Shown here: piece by piece, positions 28,794 to 38,767 of the stretch | How positions within the stretch are numbered: the first letter of the stretch is position 1 | Layout: each line of letters starts with the position of its first letter | Source: Leptospira kemamanensis | GTDB lineage: Bacteria > Spirochaetota > Leptospiria > Leptospirales > Leptospiraceae | Direction: 5' to 3' | DNA: 64,000 bases | NCBI RefSeq assembly: GCF_004769665.1 | Contig: NZ_RQGG01000009.1 | Location: 95,822-159,821, forward strand | Translations under genes and position numbers: made by a program | The notes under the pieces: generated by a model | Told to the model about the DNA's origin: nothing | The model's database searches: none | Seen by the model: only the letters and a program-made list of their open reading frames with translations

Positions 28794-29597
28794 TTATCGA
28801 ACCTTTACTTTTTGGATCATCTTAAAAAATAAGGAAGGAAAAAATGTTTGTAAAAACAAACCAAATTTTTCTTTGAATCCAGCAATCACAACTTCCCTCT
28901 GATGATTTGCAACTGCATGTAAAATGCGATGAGCACAAAGTTGGACAGGGAGTCCTGATTCAATGACGGCATCCATTTTTCCCGTGGAAGACCCATCTCC
29001 TTGTAATGCATTTTTTGAGATATTGGTTTGGATAAAACCCGGGTAAACCATCGTAACAAAAATTCCTGATTTTTCTTCCTCTGCACGTAACGCATGAAAA
29101 AAACCAACTAACGCAAATTTGGATGCAGAGTAGGCAGAACGAAGAGGACTTCCCAATTTCCCTGCGACGCTCGATATCACAGCAAAATGAACCGATTTTT
29201 TGCCTAAAATTTCTGGCAACATCGCGCGAGTTAACTCAGCTGCTCCAAAAAAATTTGTGTTCATGATTTTTTCAATCGTGGACAAATTGGTTTCTTTCGT
29301 AAGAGATCTTTGGCTTATCCCACCATTATGAATGACAACTTTGGGGATTCCATATTTTTTCAGACATCGTTTAGCAAATTCAGAGACAACTTGGTATTTT
29401 TCTAAATCCAGTTTCTCAACAGCATATCTTCCTTTTTCTAAACCGAGATCCTTGGCGATTTGTTCCAAGTCTTTCGGTTTTCTTGATGCCAATAAGACAT
29501 TTGCATTTTGCTGATACGCTTGTTTAACTAATTCTTTTCCAATTCCAGAAGAGGCACCTGTGATCCAAACCCATTCTCCTTGATAAAACTCGTTCAT
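28794..29597 (-). CDS. SDR family NAD(P)-dependent oxidoreductase
   Basis: A 267-residue classical short-chain dehydrogenase: cofactor motif TGASSGIGKE, the structural NGG (HNGGISQRS), catalytic Ser (AVISSVAGKLG) and YSASK. The C-terminus is hydrophobic and basic, as in membrane-associated DHRS7/ketoreductase-like enzymes. ATG 29597 is preferred because GAAGGGG sits six nt upstream; the seven extra residues from 29618 lack a ribosome-binding site. Substrate unknown, perhaps a lipid or sterol-like ketone. Confidence 0.92.
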   Translation of the reverse strand: MNEFYQGEWVWITGASSGIGKELVKQAYQQNANVLLASRKPKDLEQIAKDLGLEKGRYAVEKLDLEKYQVVSEFAKRCLKKYGIPKVVIHNGGISQRSLTKETNLSTIEKIMNTNFFGAAELTRAMLPEILGKKSVHFAVISSVAGKLGSPLRSAYSASKFALVGFFHALRAEEEKSGIFVTMVYPGFIQTNISKNALQGDGSSTGKMDAVIESGLPVQLCAHRILHAVANHQREVVIAGFKEKFGLFLQTFFPSLFFKMIQKVKVR

Positions 29598-29717
29598 AGA
29601 TTCCCCTTCACGTTTCAAAATAACAATTTAGAGAAAATATAAAGGATCAATGTTTTTTCACAACTTGTTTTCTATGGCAGGACTTCTTTGATGAGAATTG
29701 TAAATATCAAAAATTAC

Positions 29718-29745
29718 GGTCTGCCTTTGCAAAAAGGAACAGACC
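29718..29745 (-). terminator. Rho-independent terminator after ceramidase gene
   Basis: GGTCTG (29718-29723) pairs with CAGACC (29740-29745), with a further CCTTT/AAAGG stretch inside. On the minus strand the stem is followed by a T-rich run (TAATTTTTGAT). It lies 16 bp past the ceramidase stop. Confidence 0.65.
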
Positions 29746-29760
29746 TATGTGTATGTCAGT

Positions 29761-31773
29761 TTACTTGGAGAGAGTAAAACTCGGGCATTCAATCCGATAG
29801 GGATTTTTTTTGCCTTGGGAATTCAAATACATCGCTTCATGTACAAGCCGATATTCTCCTTTCGGAAGAGACTCATTCGTTTCCCAAATCAAATTCATTT
29901 TACCAAGCCCACCAAAAAATAAACCAGGCTCTTCATATTCAAATTTGGTATCATAATTTGCATCCGATCGAATTTGTTTCCAAACATTTCCCTGTTTTGT
30001 TTCTACCAAGAGATAGGATTTCACTTTCGGATAACCAATATTCGGATTTGCCGCATTCACTTGGCAAAGTGCAGTTTCTCCATTTTGGTAAACTTTTGCA
30101 TTTTCCTTTAACACCTGTTTGGGTTCATCTGATTTCAGTTCTGAGTTTGGAAGTTTTAATGGATGAACACGATCCGAAAGATCCAGTGGTTTCAAATCCC
30201 AATTTGATGATTCGGAAACTTCATTTCCTTTTAACAATTCTTTGGACATGAATGCAAACTCTTGGCGAAGTGCGTTTAAACTTTGTCTCCCATGTAAGGT
30301 ATGCCCTCCTTCATAATTCTGAGTGTTATATTCTTCCGGTGTGGTGATGTATCCCGAAAAATCATTGGTTAAACCAGACAAAACAATTTCCGAAACCCGA
30401 CCGTGTAAAACAGAGTTTACTTCTTTTTTTAACCTGCGACTCGACATCGTCGTCACTTCATGTGGCAAAACCAAAATGGAAAGATCACCAAGTAAAACAA
30501 GTCCGTACGGCAGAATTTGTGGTAAACTTGGAATTGGTTTTGTTTCGCCCATAGGGAATAAAATAGCTTTTGGTTTTTGGCATTCACGTAACGAATCAGA
30601 AGGAGATTGTAACATGAATTTGGCGATCCAATCAATATAAAACTTTCGATTTTTTTCTGTCATCCCTTCATGAAATAACCAATGTCCACCACCTTCTTCA
30701 GTTGAACCTGCAGCAAATGCATAACCGTAAGCAGATGGACATGTGTATTCTGTTTTGCCAGTGCCGGAAAATTCACTGCTGACGGGATGCCTACTCATAT
30801 CAATGAACTTTTGATAGAAACTAAGACCAACTTTTAATGATTTTCCTTGTGCCAACAAAATCTCTTGGCTCGCTAAAAATTGTCGTTTGCCAATGATAAA
30901 ACTACTTTCATAAATATCTTTGCCTGGGCCCGTATTATTCAAATTTAAATTCGGTGATACATCTCCTTCATTCGCTTGTGCAAAAATAGCGATAAAGGAA
31001 GGATTCCCTTTTTTAGATTCGGCTTCTTCGGCTAACAGAGATGCAATTCCCTTATTATCAGAGGAAATCAAACGATTATCAAAAGTAATATTTGTAGGAT
31101 GAACTCCATACCAATTCACAAATCCGATTGCTTTTCCATCTACATAAACATTGAGTTGGACCATCTCACGATCAATGGTATCTAGATAAGACTTTCGTTC
31201 GGATTCTGGATTTGCCAGGTACGCCGACAAACTTCTGTTCACACCTGCATCTGGTACAATGGATTTCCCAATTTTTAATTCAGCTTGTTTTCTATTTGCA
31301 TATGCTTCTTTAATGGCTTCAAAAATTCCATCCCTTAGTACAGCATATGACTCTCCATAAAACTGAGAGGAATAAAACGAAACTTCTGAATAATGGAAAT
31401 GTCCCGCAGGGCCACTATGAGTATGGGAAGCATTGAGTAAAACATTTCCAAAATGAAACTTGGGATCCACTTCCTTTTGGAGTTTGGCCACTACTTCTCT
31501 TTGGATTTCAAATGGGATTCCTCCCACCTCAGCCGTGACATAGGCCAAAAATTTCTTTTGGGATGGCTCTTCAATGACAAGTGCTCTTGCAAATTGGCGA
31601 GTTTGGATTCCGATCCCCGTTTGGTCTTCCCTTGCATACCCCCAAAACATAACACCCACAGGTGGTCCCGTGATGTCTTTTTTTGCCATACCAGCTAGAT
31701 AAGATTTCGAGTCTTCGGCGAAAACAGGGAGGGAAAGGGAAAGAAGAACCAATAGGAGGAATCGTTGTTTCAT
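29761..31773 (-). CDS. Neutral/alkaline ceramidase-like hydrolase, secreted
   Basis: A 670-residue exported enzyme of the neutral/alkaline non-lysosomal ceramidase family. Signal peptide MKQRFLLLVLLSLSLPVFA; ATG 31773 is chosen for it (AGGAAA 11 nt upstream), rather than the longer frame from 31848. The catalytic domain shows 'AGMAKKDITGPP', the zinc ligands in NASHTHSGPAG, and the active-site region ANEGDVSPN with the nucleophilic Ser. A beta-sandwich C-terminal domain follows. It should cleave N-acyl-sphingosines; leptospires do not make sphingolipids as far as known, so a host or environmental substrate is likely. Confidence 0.9.
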   Translation of the reverse strand: MKQRFLLLVLLSLSLPVFAEDSKSYLAGMAKKDITGPPVGVMFWGYAREDQTGIGIQTRQFARALVIEEPSQKKFLAYVTAEVGGIPFEIQREVVAKLQKEVDPKFHFGNVLLNASHTHSGPAGHFHYSEVSFYSSQFYGESYAVLRDGIFEAIKEAYANRKQAELKIGKSIVPDAGVNRSLSAYLANPESERKSYLDTIDREMVQLNVYVDGKAIGFVNWYGVHPTNITFDNRLISSDNKGIASLLAEEAESKKGNPSFIAIFAQANEGDVSPNLNLNNTGPGKDIYESSFIIGKRQFLASQEILLAQGKSLKVGLSFYQKFIDMSRHPVSSEFSGTGKTEYTCPSAYGYAFAAGSTEEGGGHWLFHEGMTEKNRKFYIDWIAKFMLQSPSDSLRECQKPKAILFPMGETKPIPSLPQILPYGLVLLGDLSILVLPHEVTTMSSRRLKKEVNSVLHGRVSEIVLSGLTNDFSGYITTPEEYNTQNYEGGHTLHGRQSLNALRQEFAFMSKELLKGNEVSESSNWDLKPLDLSDRVHPLKLPNSELKSDEPKQVLKENAKVYQNGETALCQVNAANPNIGYPKVKSYLLVETKQGNVWKQIRSDANYDTKFEYEEPGLFFGGLGKMNLIWETNESLPKGEYRLVHEAMYLNSQGKKNPYRIECPSFTLSK

Positions 31774-31956
31774 CTGACTTGTTTTCCTGTCTTCCAGAAA
31801 ACTTGTCAATCCCAAACAAGTGTCGACTATTTTTTCGCGGTTTCGCACCTTTGTTTAAGTTTGGACACAAATCCCCGTCTCAATCCATCCGAAAGAAAGT
31901 AAGGACGAAAAGAGAAAGGGTTTTGATTCTGGAAAACTCTACGAAAAGGTGTTTTT

Positions 31957-32283
31957 ATGCTTTCACTTTTACAAACCAAGTTGGGTCGATTTCGAATTTT
32001 GGCATTTTTAGAAGGACTTTCTTTTTTAACGATTCTCTTCATTACCATGCCTCTCAAGTATCTCTACCAAAACCCAGAACCAAATAAAATTGTTGGTTTA
32101 GTTCATGGATTACTTTTCCTTTTGTATTTGGTGGAACTCTTCCAAGTAAAAGTGGAGTACGATTGGAAAATGAAAAAAACAATCCTTGCTGCCTTAGCAT
32201 CAGTGATTCCATTTGGAACGTTCTTTGCCGAAAAATATTTATACTTAAAACCAGATGATAAAGAAACAGGAAACGTAAAATAA
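31957..32283 (+). CDS. DUF3817 family membrane protein
   Basis: A 108-residue inner-membrane protein with three predicted helices and the DUF3817 signature: FRILAFLEGLSFL, MPLKYLYQNPEPNKIVGLVHG and FLLYLVEL. Function of the family is unknown. It is followed two bp later by the LpxR-like gene, so the two are probably co-transcribed. Confidence 0.88.
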   Translation: MLSLLQTKLGRFRILAFLEGLSFLTILFITMPLKYLYQNPEPNKIVGLVHGLLFLLYLVELFQVKVEYDWKMKKTILAALASVIPFGTFFAEKYLYLKPDDKETGNVK

Positions 32284-32285
32284 AC

Positions 32286-33821
32286 ATGAAATCAAAATTT
32301 CTTTTGCTAGTTATTTTCACCAAACTTGCGTTAACAAGTGGTATCTTAGGCCAAACCAAAACCACTAAAAAACCAACACAGATTAAACCCGTGATGGAAA
32401 CACCTGTGGAAATTGAAAGAACTGCAAAAGAAACTCCAGACCAATACCAAGTTCGTCTGATCATGGAAAATGATGCCTTTGGTGGATTCTCTGATCGTTA
32501 TTATACCAATGGTTCTCGATTAGAATTTCATATGACAGCAGGAGAATCCAATCCTACACGGAAAGTTTTCAGTTACTGGAATGATATTTTTATCACACCA
32601 TCTGAAACAACAAAATACTTACAAGGATTTGCTGTTGCCCAAGAATTTTATACGCCAACAAACATTACAAAGGCGGATGTATCTTACGGGGATAGGCCTT
32701 ACTCCAGTCGTGGATACTTTAGTAATTCTTTAACCACCGCTACTGAAGACACAAGCATCACTACGGAACTCGAATTGGGTATGATTGGACCATCAGTTGG
32801 TGGCAAATCAGCACAAATGAATTTTCATAATTTAATTAACTCACCAACACCTCAAGGTTGGGATACACAAATTCCTGATTCCTATTCTGTTGCTTTGAGA
32901 ACAGACATACGTAAGTACTACCATCGTTTTTTTGGAACCCAATACAATCTCAACTTAGGTAATATCAATACGGATGTATCTTTTGGTTTGATATTCCGTT
33001 TTGGGAATGTGGACAAAACACCCGGACCTGGGAGTTCCGCCTTACAACCCGGTCCCCCTATCCTTCATAATGAAGGAAATGGATATTGGTATTTTTACAT
33101 AAATCCTGGTGGAACACTACAAGCATACAATGCCACCATCCAAGGCCAAATGGGAACCGATAAGGCTTATAAATCACAAAACAGAAGTTCGGCGTTCAGT
33201 AACTGGGATAGTTTTTTAAATAATCCAACTCCTGATGTTGGTGAAAGGGAATTACAATACCGAGCTTTATCCGAAGATAATGGAAGAAATACATTACAAA
33301 GATATGTTTTGTTTAATGAATTTTTAGTAAAAGGAACTAACAATCCTTATAACATTGGTTTAAATTACTTACTCTTTAATAATATCTTTAATGGTGCCGA
33401 AGATATTGCGTTCACAACACGAGTCTTTTTGTTAAAAAATTTATCGGATCAATGGGAACAAATTCCAGACAATGCAAAGGCCTTAGCCATTTATTCCATT
33501 TTTCGCCCTGAAGGTGGAAAACTTCCTCCTATCGTTCGTTATTACTCCTATGAGATTTTATCTCAGTTTATCTTAGACCCAAAACAAAGAGAAACCTTAT
33601 TAGCACTCTTACGGGAAGAAGTCGAAGACCGGGAAAACAAAACCTACATTGCCGATTTAAAACGTGCCGTAGGGTTTGTCCGCGCTGGATTTGTCTCCGT
33701 CTCCAATGCAGGATTTATGTTTGGTTTACATTATAATTACCAAACCATTGATTTTCAATCGGCAAGGGGACTTCCGCAACAACACCAGTGGATTGGTTTT
33801 CAATTGGGCAAAGTGTTTTAA
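32286..33821 (+). CDS. LpxR family (DUF2219) outer-membrane lipid A deacylase-like protein
   Basis: A 511-residue exported beta-barrel protein of the LpxR/DUF2219 family. After the signal peptide and a Thr/Lys/Pro-rich spacer it carries the family opening LIMENDAFGGFSDRYYTNGSR, with Asn62, Asp63 and Ser77 matching the catalytic Asn/Asp/Ser of Salmonella LpxR, and a later MNFHNLINSPTPQGWD matching the catalytic His region. LpxR removes the 3'-acyloxyacyl chain of lipid A. The protein is ~180 residues longer than Salmonella LpxR, with extra segments between strands. Confidence 0.88.
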   Translation: MKSKFLLLVIFTKLALTSGILGQTKTTKKPTQIKPVMETPVEIERTAKETPDQYQVRLIMENDAFGGFSDRYYTNGSRLEFHMTAGESNPTRKVFSYWNDIFITPSETTKYLQGFAVAQEFYTPTNITKADVSYGDRPYSSRGYFSNSLTTATEDTSITTELELGMIGPSVGGKSAQMNFHNLINSPTPQGWDTQIPDSYSVALRTDIRKYYHRFFGTQYNLNLGNINTDVSFGLIFRFGNVDKTPGPGSSALQPGPPILHNEGNGYWYFYINPGGTLQAYNATIQGQMGTDKAYKSQNRSSAFSNWDSFLNNPTPDVGERELQYRALSEDNGRNTLQRYVLFNEFLVKGTNNPYNIGLNYLLFNNIFNGAEDIAFTTRVFLLKNLSDQWEQIPDNAKALAIYSIFRPEGGKLPPIVRYYSYEILSQFILDPKQRETLLALLREEVEDRENKTYIADLKRAVGFVRAGFVSVSNAGFMFGLHYNYQTIDFQSARGLPQQHQWIGFQLGKVF

Positions 33822-33916
33822 CGAACAAGTTTGATTTGTTTCCAACGCAAACTTTTGAACTAAATTCAAAAATAAGACTCGCCAAACAGTGACGATTCAC
33901 AGAAAACTGTGCGATC

Positions 33917-35236
33917 ATGAAGAATCGCAGTTTGAGTAAAGACCTTTGGTTTGTCTTAATATTATTTGGCCTTGTGGGTCAAATCGCTTGGTCAGTAGAA
34001 AACATTTACTTCAATTTATTTATCTATAATACCATTTCCAAAAGTACTTCTTCAGTGACTCTTATGGTGCAACTCAGCGGAATTGTGGCTACTGTCACGA
34101 CCTTAATTGCTGGTATCTTATCTGATAAACTTGGGAATCGAAAGTATTTTATCTCCCTTGGCTATTTCTGTTGGGGAATTCTCACACTTTCCTTTGCCTT
34201 CGTCACCAAAGAAAATACACAAACCTGGTTTGGGTTATCAGACGAAGTCCAAATCATCCAACTCACAATTGCCATTGTAATTACGTTAGATTGTATCATG
34301 ACTGCATTTGGTTCTACCGCAAATGATGCTGCTTTTAATGCTTTTGTCACTGATAATACAAGTAATGCTAGAAGTTTAGCAGAAGGAGTCTTGTCTGCTA
34401 TGCCACTCATTGCTATGTTAATTGTTGCTGGTGGGTTTGGCATCGTTGTCACTTCTTTTGGGTATCCCGGACTCTTTGTTGGAGTGGGAACTCTCATGTC
34501 CCTCTCTGGTGTGATTGGATTTTGGTTTATCAAAGACAATCCCAATCTAAAGAAATCAGAATCAAATTGGATTTCCGATATACTGTATGGATTTCGTACC
34601 ACCGTCATCCAAAACAACAAACGACTGTATTTGTATTTTCTAGCGATGGGAATCTATGGGATTGCTAGCCAAATTTATATGCCATACTTAATTATTTTTA
34701 TGCAAGAATATTTACATTTTGATGTGATCCAATATTCTATCGTACTGGCAAGTGTCATTATTGGAACAAGTTTGATTACTATTTTTTTAGGAAATCGATT
34801 TGATGGACAAGACAAAGATCGAATGTTAAGGATTTTTTCTTTTGTTTATATCATAGGAATGACTAGCTTATATCTGACATCAAAAGTTTTCATTGGACAA
34901 AACTCCAACTTACTGATGTTACTGGTTGGGTTTACAAGTTTGATTTTGATGACAGGTTTTGTTCAAATTTTAGCTCTTCTTGGTGCACAAATCAGAGATT
35001 ATACACCAGTCGAAAATATTGGAAAATTACAAGGGATTCGTATGATCTTTTTTGTATTAATTCCTATGTTTATAGGGCCAATGATCGGTCAAAAAATCAA
35101 TGAAACAACAAATTTAACCTATATTGATCCGGCCAATGGTGCTCTTGCACATGTTCCTTCTCCCGAAATATTTATCACAAGTGCCATCTTTTGTTTAATT
35201 ATCTTCTACCCACTAACACTACTCAAACGGACCTAA
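33917..35236 (+). CDS. MFS transporter
   Basis: A 439-residue major-facilitator transporter with about twelve membrane helices and an MFS loop motif in 'AGILSDKLGNRKYF'. It resembles the GPH/sugar-type or PucC-like branch, but no substrate motif stands out. Only 4 bp separate it from the downstream glycoside hydrolase and 4 bp separate that from the hydrolase, so the three are likely one operon, suggesting uptake of a glycoside or its products. Confidence 0.88.
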   Translation: MKNRSLSKDLWFVLILFGLVGQIAWSVENIYFNLFIYNTISKSTSSVTLMVQLSGIVATVTTLIAGILSDKLGNRKYFISLGYFCWGILTLSFAFVTKENTQTWFGLSDEVQIIQLTIAIVITLDCIMTAFGSTANDAAFNAFVTDNTSNARSLAEGVLSAMPLIAMLIVAGGFGIVVTSFGYPGLFVGVGTLMSLSGVIGFWFIKDNPNLKKSESNWISDILYGFRTTVIQNNKRLYLYFLAMGIYGIASQIYMPYLIIFMQEYLHFDVIQYSIVLASVIIGTSLITIFLGNRFDGQDKDRMLRIFSFVYIIGMTSLYLTSKVFIGQNSNLLMLLVGFTSLILMTGFVQILALLGAQIRDYTPVENIGKLQGIRMIFFVLIPMFIGPMIGQKINETTNLTYIDPANGALAHVPSPEIFITSAIFCLIIFYPLTLLKRT

Positions 35237-35240
35237 ACCA

Positions 35241-36935
35241 TTGAAACAAAATATTCCATTTCCCGAATACCCAAGACCTCAACTCAAACGTGATAGTTAT
35301 TTAAACCTAAATGGTGAATGGTTTTTAGGCCATGCAAAACAAGGGGAAACGATCGAATACCAACATAAAATATTAGTCCCCTTTTCCCCAGAAGCAAAGG
35401 CGAGTGGTCTCGGCAATTTTGTTGTCCAACCAAATGAAGTTTTATTTTACAAAAGAGAATTTGAAGTAAGTGCAGATTTTTTAAAAGACATCACCATTTT
35501 ACATTTTGGAGCTGTTGATTACTCTTGCATTTGTTATGTGAACGGAAAAGAAGTTGGATTTCACCAAGGTGGATTTTTACCTTTTTCTTTTCATGTTTCT
35601 AAACTGATCAAAATAGGGAAAAACGAAATTCGTCTTACAGTCACAGACCCAACCGATACAGGTCCGCAAGCAAGGGGAAAACAAAAGCTAAACAGAGGAG
35701 GAATTTGGTACACTCCTCAATCTGGTATTTGGCAAACAGTTTGGATGGAAAGTGTTTCCGTCGATTATATCAAAAACCTAAAAATCACACCTAACATTGA
35801 TACCAAGTCGGTTGAAATCGAAGTGGAGACGGAAAGTGATTCCATTCTTGTGCAAATTCTAAATGGTACCGAAGTCATCGCAGAAAGCACCAAAAAGGTT
35901 TCCACTCTTTCTATCCCCGATATGGAACTTTGGTCTCCTGAAAATCCTAAGTTATACGATGTAAAAATCAAAACCAAAACTGATTCAATTGAATCCTACT
36001 TTGGCATGAGAAAATTTTCCATTGGATACGACGGCCAATACAAACGCCTTTATCTAAACAACAAACCCTATTTTCACAATGGATTATTAGACCAAGGATA
36101 TTGGGCAGATGGATTATTAACACCACCTGACGATGAGTCGATGATTCGAGAAATCTCATTAATGAAAGAAATGGGATTTAATACCTTACGCAAACATATC
36201 AAAATTGAACCACTCCGCTGGTACTATCACTGTGATCGTATTGGTATGTTAGTCTGGCAAGATTTTGTTTGTGGGGGAGGACCTTACGAGACATGGAAAG
36301 TTGCTTATTTGCCATTCATAGGTTGGAATACTGATGATACAAAATATCGTTTCCTAAACCGTACAGATGAAAATGGGAAAAAAGAATTCATTCGAGAAAT
36401 GGATGAAACTGTTTCCCTTTTATACAATACAGTGTCCATTGCTGTTTGGGTTTTATTCAATGAAGGTTGGGGACAATTTGATAGTGTGGCTCTTACCAAA
36501 AAATTGAAACAACTCGATTCAACGAGAACGATTGATAGCGTGAGTGGATGGTATGACCAAGGAAAAAATAGTAGTGATCTTAAAAGTTTACATCTCTATT
36601 ACCAAAAACTAAAAGTTCCCAAAAAGGAACCAAGAGTCATCGTTTTGTCTGAATTTGGTGGTTACTCTTTAAAAACGGATGGTCATGTATATGACGAAAA
36701 AAAATTATTTGGCTACAAGGTATTACCTTCGAAAGAATCCTTACAATGGGAATATAAAAAACTGATTGAAACGGAACTTTTACCTTTGATCAAACAAGGC
36801 CTAAGTGCTGCAATTTACACACAAGTGAGTGATGTGGAAGAAGAAATCAACGGGATTGTCACTTACGATCGAAAAGTAGTAAAATTCGATATTCCTTTTC
36901 TGAAAGAACTGAATGCAAAACTAACCTATCATTAA
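35241..36935 (+). CDS. Glycoside hydrolase family 2 protein
   Basis: A 564-residue GH2 enzyme (beta-galactosidase/beta-glucuronidase/mannosidase family): N-terminal sugar-binding jelly roll (YLNLNGEWFLG; ...GAVDYSCICYVNGKEVGFHQGGFLPF), immunoglobulin-like domain, and a TIM barrel with the acid/base Glu in LFNEGWGQFD and the nucleophile Glu in VLSEFGGYSL. There is no signal peptide, so it acts in the cytoplasm on an imported glycoside. The start is TTG 35241, with only a weak ribosome-binding site; coupling to the MFS stop 4 bp upstream may help. Confidence 0.92.
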   Translation: MKQNIPFPEYPRPQLKRDSYLNLNGEWFLGHAKQGETIEYQHKILVPFSPEAKASGLGNFVVQPNEVLFYKREFEVSADFLKDITILHFGAVDYSCICYVNGKEVGFHQGGFLPFSFHVSKLIKIGKNEIRLTVTDPTDTGPQARGKQKLNRGGIWYTPQSGIWQTVWMESVSVDYIKNLKITPNIDTKSVEIEVETESDSILVQILNGTEVIAESTKKVSTLSIPDMELWSPENPKLYDVKIKTKTDSIESYFGMRKFSIGYDGQYKRLYLNNKPYFHNGLLDQGYWADGLLTPPDDESMIREISLMKEMGFNTLRKHIKIEPLRWYYHCDRIGMLVWQDFVCGGGPYETWKVAYLPFIGWNTDDTKYRFLNRTDENGKKEFIREMDETVSLLYNTVSIAVWVLFNEGWGQFDSVALTKKLKQLDSTRTIDSVSGWYDQGKNSSDLKSLHLYYQKLKVPKKEPRVIVLSEFGGYSLKTDGHVYDEKKLFGYKVLPSKESLQWEYKKLIETELLPLIKQGLSAAIYTQVSDVEEEINGIVTYDRKVVKFDIPFLKELNAKLTYH

Positions 36936-36945
36936 ATACTTGGTC

Positions 36946-38139
36946 ATGTTGTCAGAAAACATAACATTGATTTTAACTGCTTTGTTACTTTTGGGATTCA
37001 TCATCTATTATTTATGGGATGTGGCCGAATATCCTGTTCTTCGTTTTCACGAATCTGAATTTTCATCACAATTGATTTCAGAAACGAAACAACTCACAAA
37101 ACGTTATTATCCAACGGTTTGGTGTTTTAACCAACATCTGATGTTGTTTTTACTAATGTTCCGCGAATCTAAATCCAAACCATTTCCATATGATAAAATG
37201 GAACTATTGGAAATGAAAGATGGTGGAACCACAGGTCTTGCTTGGGCTGGCATTTCCACTGTTAACCAAAAAGACGATACACCCATAGTCGTAGTTTTTC
37301 ATACGATCAGTGGCGATGAACAGGATATAAAGGCAACCGTATCCCATTTACGAAAAACATACAATTGGATCGTGGTTGTTTGTATTAGAAGAGGTCATGG
37401 CAACCTACCTTTAACCAAACCAATCATCAATACGATGGGTTCCACATCCGATCTAAAGGAACAACTGAGTCATATCAAATGCCAATTTCCAAACAAACCC
37501 CTGTTAGGAGTTGGAATTTCAGCCGGTTCTGGACTTCTTGCAAGATACTTAGGGGAATCAGGTGCTAAAAGTATGTTCCAAGCGGCAGTTGCCGTTTCAC
37601 CAGCTTACGATATAGAAAAAGCATTTCATCGAGTGCATCCTGTTTATAGCAAAATCATGGGACAAAGGATGATCAATTATTTCCTCAAACGTCATTATGA
37701 AACGTTTGCCAATGTCAAAGGAACGGAAGAACTAATCCAAATCAAATCCTTAGGTGAATTCCAAGATAAACTTCACACCATCTCAGGTTTCAAAGACAAA
37801 GCTTCGTATTATCAAAATTCAAATCCCATCTTAGTTGCCTCTAAAATCAAAACACCCTTACTCATTTTGAACGCTGCTGACGATCCCATTTGTGTGAATC
37901 AAAATGTTTTGGAGAATTTGTATTGGTTGGAAAGTTTAAAAAACACGATTCATGTCCATACCAAAAGAGGAAGCCACATTGCATTTTTTGAAGGGATCAC
38001 TGCCTCTTCTTGGTCCGACCGTTTGATTGGTGAGTATTTTTTATCTGTCTTAAAAATAGGAAATGGCAAACCAACCTATCAGGTTGGCAAGCCTAACGAA
38101 CAAAATCAAATCAACTTAGGAAAAAAATCTAAATTCTAA
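36946..38139 (+). CDS. Alpha/beta hydrolase (YheT/EMB8-like)
   Basis: A ~397-residue alpha/beta hydrolase of the YheT/UPF0017 type with an N-terminal membrane helix (NITLILTALLLLGFIIYYLW). The oxyanion turn is VVFHTISGDE, the nucleophile elbow GISAGSG, the acid in NAADDPIC and the His in KRGSHIAFFEG. ATG 36946 is preferred; TTG 36940 is also possible. As the last gene of the MFS-GH2 operon it might de-esterify the imported glycoside or lipid; inference. Confidence 0.88.
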   Translation: MLSENITLILTALLLLGFIIYYLWDVAEYPVLRFHESEFSSQLISETKQLTKRYYPTVWCFNQHLMLFLLMFRESKSKPFPYDKMELLEMKDGGTTGLAWAGISTVNQKDDTPIVVVFHTISGDEQDIKATVSHLRKTYNWIVVVCIRRGHGNLPLTKPIINTMGSTSDLKEQLSHIKCQFPNKPLLGVGISAGSGLLARYLGESGAKSMFQAAVAVSPAYDIEKAFHRVHPVYSKIMGQRMINYFLKRHYETFANVKGTEELIQIKSLGEFQDKLHTISGFKDKASYYQNSNPILVASKIKTPLLILNAADDPICVNQNVLENLYWLESLKNTIHVHTKRGSHIAFFEGITASSWSDRLIGEYFLSVLKIGNGKPTYQVGKPNEQNQINLGKKSKF

Positions 38140-38684
38140 TCTCTCTCTAACACAAAGAAAAATGGTTGTTTCATTCCTTTAAAGTCCATACAACCTAACA
38201 ATGTATTTTGGTTTACCTTTCGAAAGACATCATGAATAGGAAGATTATCATAAGTCATTGCGGATGTCACCTTCCCTCGGAATTCAATTTGACGCACTCT
38301 TGCTTTTGATTTGTTTGTTTGGAATAAAAAACGAAAACATAAAAACAAATATTTCAACGGCCATAAATTCGTAGAAGGAACGATCGTAGCCAAACGAACT
38401 GGCATCAAGGAAGGATTGACTTTAAATAATTTTTTTCCCAAGGTTTGAAATACTAGGGGATGCACATTTTCTGAATCTACAAATTCCTTTCCATACCAAT
38501 TGAAGGTTTCCAATGCACCATCCATGGTATGTCCTGTATGAAATCCAGAACCATGCCAGCGGCCCATCATCTCTTGCATTTGTACCACGTCTAAGGTGTC
38601 AAAAAGTGCAAAAGATTCTTCTGTTGAATTGTTCTTTTTAGAACGCATTTCATTAAATTTAGTTTCTAAGGATGATTTCATCAT
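38136..38684 (-). CDS. GXWXG / DUF4334 domain protein
   Basis: A 182-residue protein with the N-terminal GXWXG motif (MMGRWHGSGFHTGH) and a C-terminal DUF4334 domain (MTYDNLPIHDVFRKVNQNTLLGCMDFKG...FFFVLERD). The family is common in actinobacteria and has no assigned activity; the fold is lipocalin-like, so small-ligand binding is plausible. It converges with the alpha/beta hydrolase, overlapping its stop by 4 nt. Confidence 0.88.
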   Translation of the reverse strand: MMKSSLETKFNEMRSKKNNSTEESFALFDTLDVVQMQEMMGRWHGSGFHTGHTMDGALETFNWYGKEFVDSENVHPLVFQTLGKKLFKVNPSLMPVRLATIVPSTNLWPLKYLFLCFRFLFQTNKSKARVRQIEFRGKVTSAMTYDNLPIHDVFRKVNQNTLLGCMDFKGMKQPFFFVLERD

Positions 38685-38767
38685 TTCAAAATAGCTCTAA
38701 CCTGTTTTGACAAGTGACTGTTTTTAGGAAATATTTTTTGCGAAAAAGAAAATCAGATTTTATAATC

